Source: Diphasiastrum complanatum (Eukaryota > Streptophyta > Lycopodiopsida > Lycopodiales > Lycopodiaceae). From it: a stretch of DNA of 64,000 nt. Each line of letters begins with the position of its first letter. The first letter of the stretch is position 1. Under the pieces are notes generated by a model. The model searched no databases, was not told the DNA's origin, and saw only the letters and a list, made by a program, of their open reading frames with translations. This document shows, piece after piece, positions 62,201 through 64,000 of this stretch. The stretch is taken from contig CM055100.1 of NCBI GenBank assembly GCA_029204225.1, forward strand, positions 3,323,089 through 3,387,088. Direction: 5' to 3'. A program made the translations under genes and the position numbers.

Positions 62201-63220
62201 ATTTGCAGTGTAGATGATGTTACCTTCTCCCTCATAAGACAATAAGGATGTAAAGTATTCCTTATGTCTTGTCATGTGAGATGAGGCTCCACTATCAATC
62301 CACCAAGGATCATTATCATCTATGTTGGCTAACAAACTTGAAGTCATAACAAGTGATTCACATGTGTTATGTTCTTCCTCATCTATTGTAAGATTTCCTT
62401 GCCTCTCTCCTTGCTCTCTTTTCTTCTTATAACATTCATTTGCAAAATGACCTTTTATCCCACAATAAAAGCACTTGAACTTTGACTTATTGTTCTTAGT
62501 AGAAGAGGAAGAGGAAGAGTGATCATCATGATCAACGTTACCACCTTTGGACCATTTCCCTTTGCCTTTACCTTTGCCCTTGAATTTGCCTTTTGTGAAG
62601 AAAGCCTCTTCACCTCCACCTTGCAAGGATGCACCATCAAGCTTTGATTGCAACCTATGTTCTTCAGCCAATAAGATTTCTTGCAAGTCAACCACACTTG
62701 GCAAGACTCTTTGAATGGCAAAACTTTGCACAAGGTTAGCATGTTCATTTAGCAAACCATTCAACATAACTTGGACTATTTCACCATCTTTTATGTTCTC
62801 ATCAATGCATGCTAAATCATCACTTAGGGACTTAACTCTCAAGATAAATGCATGAGCACTTTCACCCTCTCTTTGCCTACTAGAAAATATTTGTCTCCTT
62901 AGCGTCAATACCCTAGATGTGGACTTTGATTCAAAGAGCTTCTTTAAGGCATTCCATGCCTCACTTGCACTTTGACACTTTCCAACTTCCTTGAGAAGTT
63001 CATTTGTAACATTCATTTTAATGATATGAAGAGCCCTTTTGGCCTTCTTATCAAACCTTTGTTGCTCTTGAAGTGTGAGAGGTCTCTCTTCAATTTCTGC
63101 AACTATGTCCATGAGTTCATTCAACTCAAGTAAGGACTCCATCCTCACTTTCCAAGTAGAGTAGTTTGATGAACTCAACCTTTCACTAGACTCTAGCATG
63201 ATCCCACCATTGGAAGCCAT
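59267..63220 (-). CDS. Ty1/copia gag-pol polyprotein, intact (1317 aa)
   Basis: One uninterrupted frame from ATG at 63220 to TGA at 59267, typical of complete plant copia polyproteins. Domains: gag (UBN2-type) about 1-200; Lys/Gly-rich linker; zinc knuckle CFYCGIKGHFANEC (Cys250, Cys253, His258, Cys263); protease WWIDSGASSHMT (Asp309); pre-integrase VWHKRLGHPN with CEHC (441-479); integrase triad Asp506 (HSDI), Asp568 (RSDNGGEY), Glu604 (GVAERKNR); reverse transcriptase with DVTNAFLNGDLEEDIYMEQP (Asp905) and YVDD at 990-993; RNase H with SDSDFAGD (1153-1160), STEAEY (1193-1198) and CDN (1231-1233). All catalytic residues are present, so it may be capable of transposition. It encodes self-assembly, replication and integration functions in one protein cut by its own protease. 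Confidence 0.95.
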   Translation of the reverse strand: MASNGGIMLESSERLSSSNYSTWKVRMESLLELNELMDIVAEIEERPLTLQEQQRFDKKAKRALHIIKMNVTNELLKEVGKCQSASEAWNALKKLFESKSTSRVLTLRRQIFSSRQREGESAHAFILRVKSLSDDLACIDENIKDGEIVQVMLNGLLNEHANLVQSFAIQRVLPSVVDLQEILLAEEHRLQSKLDGASLQGGGEEAFFTKGKFKGKGKGKGKWSKGGNVDHDDHSSSSSSTKNNKSKFKCFYCGIKGHFANECYKKKREQGERQGNLTIDEEEHNTCESLVMTSSLLANIDDNDPWWIDSGASSHMTRHKEYFTSLLSYEGEGNIIYTANDGQCDIKGIGTIPISLSTNRKANLENVLYIPSITKNLLSVSQMIDKGLDVEFIGDACLISKCGSLIAQGRRHGKLFKLDACVISNHEGCMAREQLTNQEVWHKRLGHPNFKSLEVMAKKELVLGLPKSLVANNSVCEHCALSKSHRLAYSRSTSRSKEAFQLVHSDIHSSSTTSNGGAKMYATFIDDFSRYTWIYLLKRKDEVFAAFVKFKNEMENQFNTKIKCLRSDNGGEYTSNRFKDFCIAHGIKREMSSPRTPQQNGVAERKNRTLCECAKAMRLHANLAKSFWGEALTCANYLCNRWTSASLDGKTPHEVLYGRRPSVKHCRIFGCTCFVNITLDDRTKEDPSSKKGVFVGYSEVSKAYKVYIPSTKKVVISRDVIFHEENVSNVVDVDVDVPTNHHDVQDVLDEDGDATPKQTSRKTQRQRAKPSRLTYDEKGKQVVDNSNFAFLTSFDEPTCVGEAIQKKEWIQAMDHEHQALIKSNTWRLVKLPKDKKAIGCKWIFKIKTNQDGSINKYKARLVAKGYAQEYGIDYDETFAPVAKMVTIRILISLATLYDWDMWQMDVTNAFLNGDLEEDIYMEQPEGYVSHDEPNHVCYLQKSLYGLKQAPRSWYAKLNSFLLSQNLVMSEYDHSLYFRLNENDITLLLIYVDDIILSGGNNLDIDEIKMALKREFEIQDLGKLHYILGIEIIRTSKSTFICQEKYVNSILKRFHMEDCKVVSTPMESNVKLTTRSNERSFKDITLYRKLIGSLIWLTITRPDLSFVVGKLSQFMQDPSEAHWKLGKRVLRYISGSRDFGILYGGTTPNLCGFSDSDFAGDQMDRKSTSAFAIYLGDGVVSWLSKKQPTISLSSTEAEYKALTTCTKEILWIKRMLLDLHLLEPEKTPIILCDNLSAQSLASNPVFHARSKHIEIAHHFVRDQVIAKEVELQHVSSKECVADIFTKPLGKDLYLMHRSNLGMCSKTMLKLASNVEEAL

Positions 63221-64000
63221 GATTCTAATGTTTCTTCAACTTTTAGGTTCTGTCCTAAAGCACTTAGCACTCACTTTTCTCTCAACAAATGATAGATAAA
63301 GAGATCTATGAAGATTTAGGACCCTAAAACACTTCTATCTTGAACCTAGATGGTTTCCAAGCATAGAAAGGAAGATTGAAACACATGCAACACTTTGCAC
63401 ACACTAATAATGGATTACAAAATCAAACCAACCTGAACACACTCTTGCTTAAGCTCTCAAACTTTCCAGCAAGTGACCAAATCAAGTTATGGTGTGAAGA
63501 GTTACTTGCATTCTTAGAAAATACCCAAAACTAGGATGCCAAGATTACCTAGTAATGAACAAACTTGATCAACATATGATCAACACACTAAGATATTGAT
63601 TCAACCTGTAAAACCACATGTAAACCACACTTCTAAAAGTTTATAAACTCCAGCAAGTGATAAATACAAGATTTAGAGGTGAATGAATGAGCACACTTAG
63701 TGAATCACAAGACTAGCTTCACTATCTTGTCAAATCTTGGTGTTTAGATGTAGATCTAAGATCACTTCACATGAGAATGTTCCTCAACCTGTTAAGAACC
63801 TGAAAACACACTTGCATAATGGTTAACACCTTCCAGCAAATGCTCCAATCAAATTACATAAGGAGAGTTACTTACATGCTCAACAAAGTACACCAAAATT
63901 TATGCCAAAATTGATGACAATCTTTACAATATGCTCTTCACAATGGAGCTTACAATATGTTCACCCAAAAAAAGGGGATCTTTCATCCAAATGGGAGCTT
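63221..64000 (-). repeat. Copia leader with ~180-bp subrepeats
   Basis: Upstream of the copia ATG. The words CAACCTG...TTCCAGCAAGTG recur at about 63430-63475, 63604-63658 and 63787-63840, a spacing near 175-180 bp. No primer-binding site or LTR is visible up to the window edge, so the leader exceeds 780 bp. Confidence 0.6.

Overview
This window looks like nuclear DNA of a large-genome land plant. It is AT-rich, has no dense gene blocks, is dominated by Ty3/gypsy (chromovirus-type) and Ty1/copia LTR retrotransposons in nests, and contains one split host gene with multi-kilobase introns. That gene, on the plus strand from 15187 to 46155, is the most informative object here. Nine exons with matching splice phases encode a 506-residue C-terminal portion of a CEP104-like (FAP256 family) ciliary-tip protein: a coiled-coil segment, a TOG-like helical array and two C-terminal C2HC zinc fingers. 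CEP104 belongs to centrioles and motile cilia, which flowering plants and conifers lack. I therefore infer a plant with swimming sperm (fern, lycophyte, cycad, Ginkgo or bryophyte). The large transposon-filled introns favour a fern or a cycad/Ginkgo-type genome.

Layout. 1-400: palindromic GGTACC/(TA)n array. 607-1005: antisense LTR with its primer-binding site. 1441-2038: tail of a gypsy polyprotein. 2039-7500: a decayed gypsy element (E1) with gag, protease, RT, integrase and a chromodomain-like tail, flanked by hybrid LTR pieces. 8740-11264: gypsy and copia relics and an antisense LTR. 11265-15186: no gene, but a diffuse ~150-bp tandem repeat. 15187-46155: the CEP104-like gene. Its first visible intron (13.7 kb) holds a three-level nest: relic Z contains gypsy element Y (TSD CCTGT), which contains non-autonomous element W (TSD GGTCC), and Z's right LTR carries a solo LTR. 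Its third intron (8.1 kb) holds a sense gypsy LTR with gag (E3), an antisense gypsy element (E2) and a 610-bp hAT-like insertion in E2's integrase.

After the gene, 46156-50400 has little recognisable content. 50417-50986 is a TIR element with a G-quadruplex-type run. 51940-53340 holds two LTR-like units in tandem. 53841-55530 holds exon-like pieces of a transposase-like gene and 55711-56630 an unrecognised antisense gene-like region. 59267-63220 is an antisense copia element with one uninterrupted 1317-codon polyprotein frame; its leader, with ~180-bp subrepeats, runs to the window edge.

Only the CEP104-like gene and the copia polyprotein look functional. The other retroelement frames carry stops, frameshifts or deletions. 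Function calls rest on motifs read by eye; no database search was possible.
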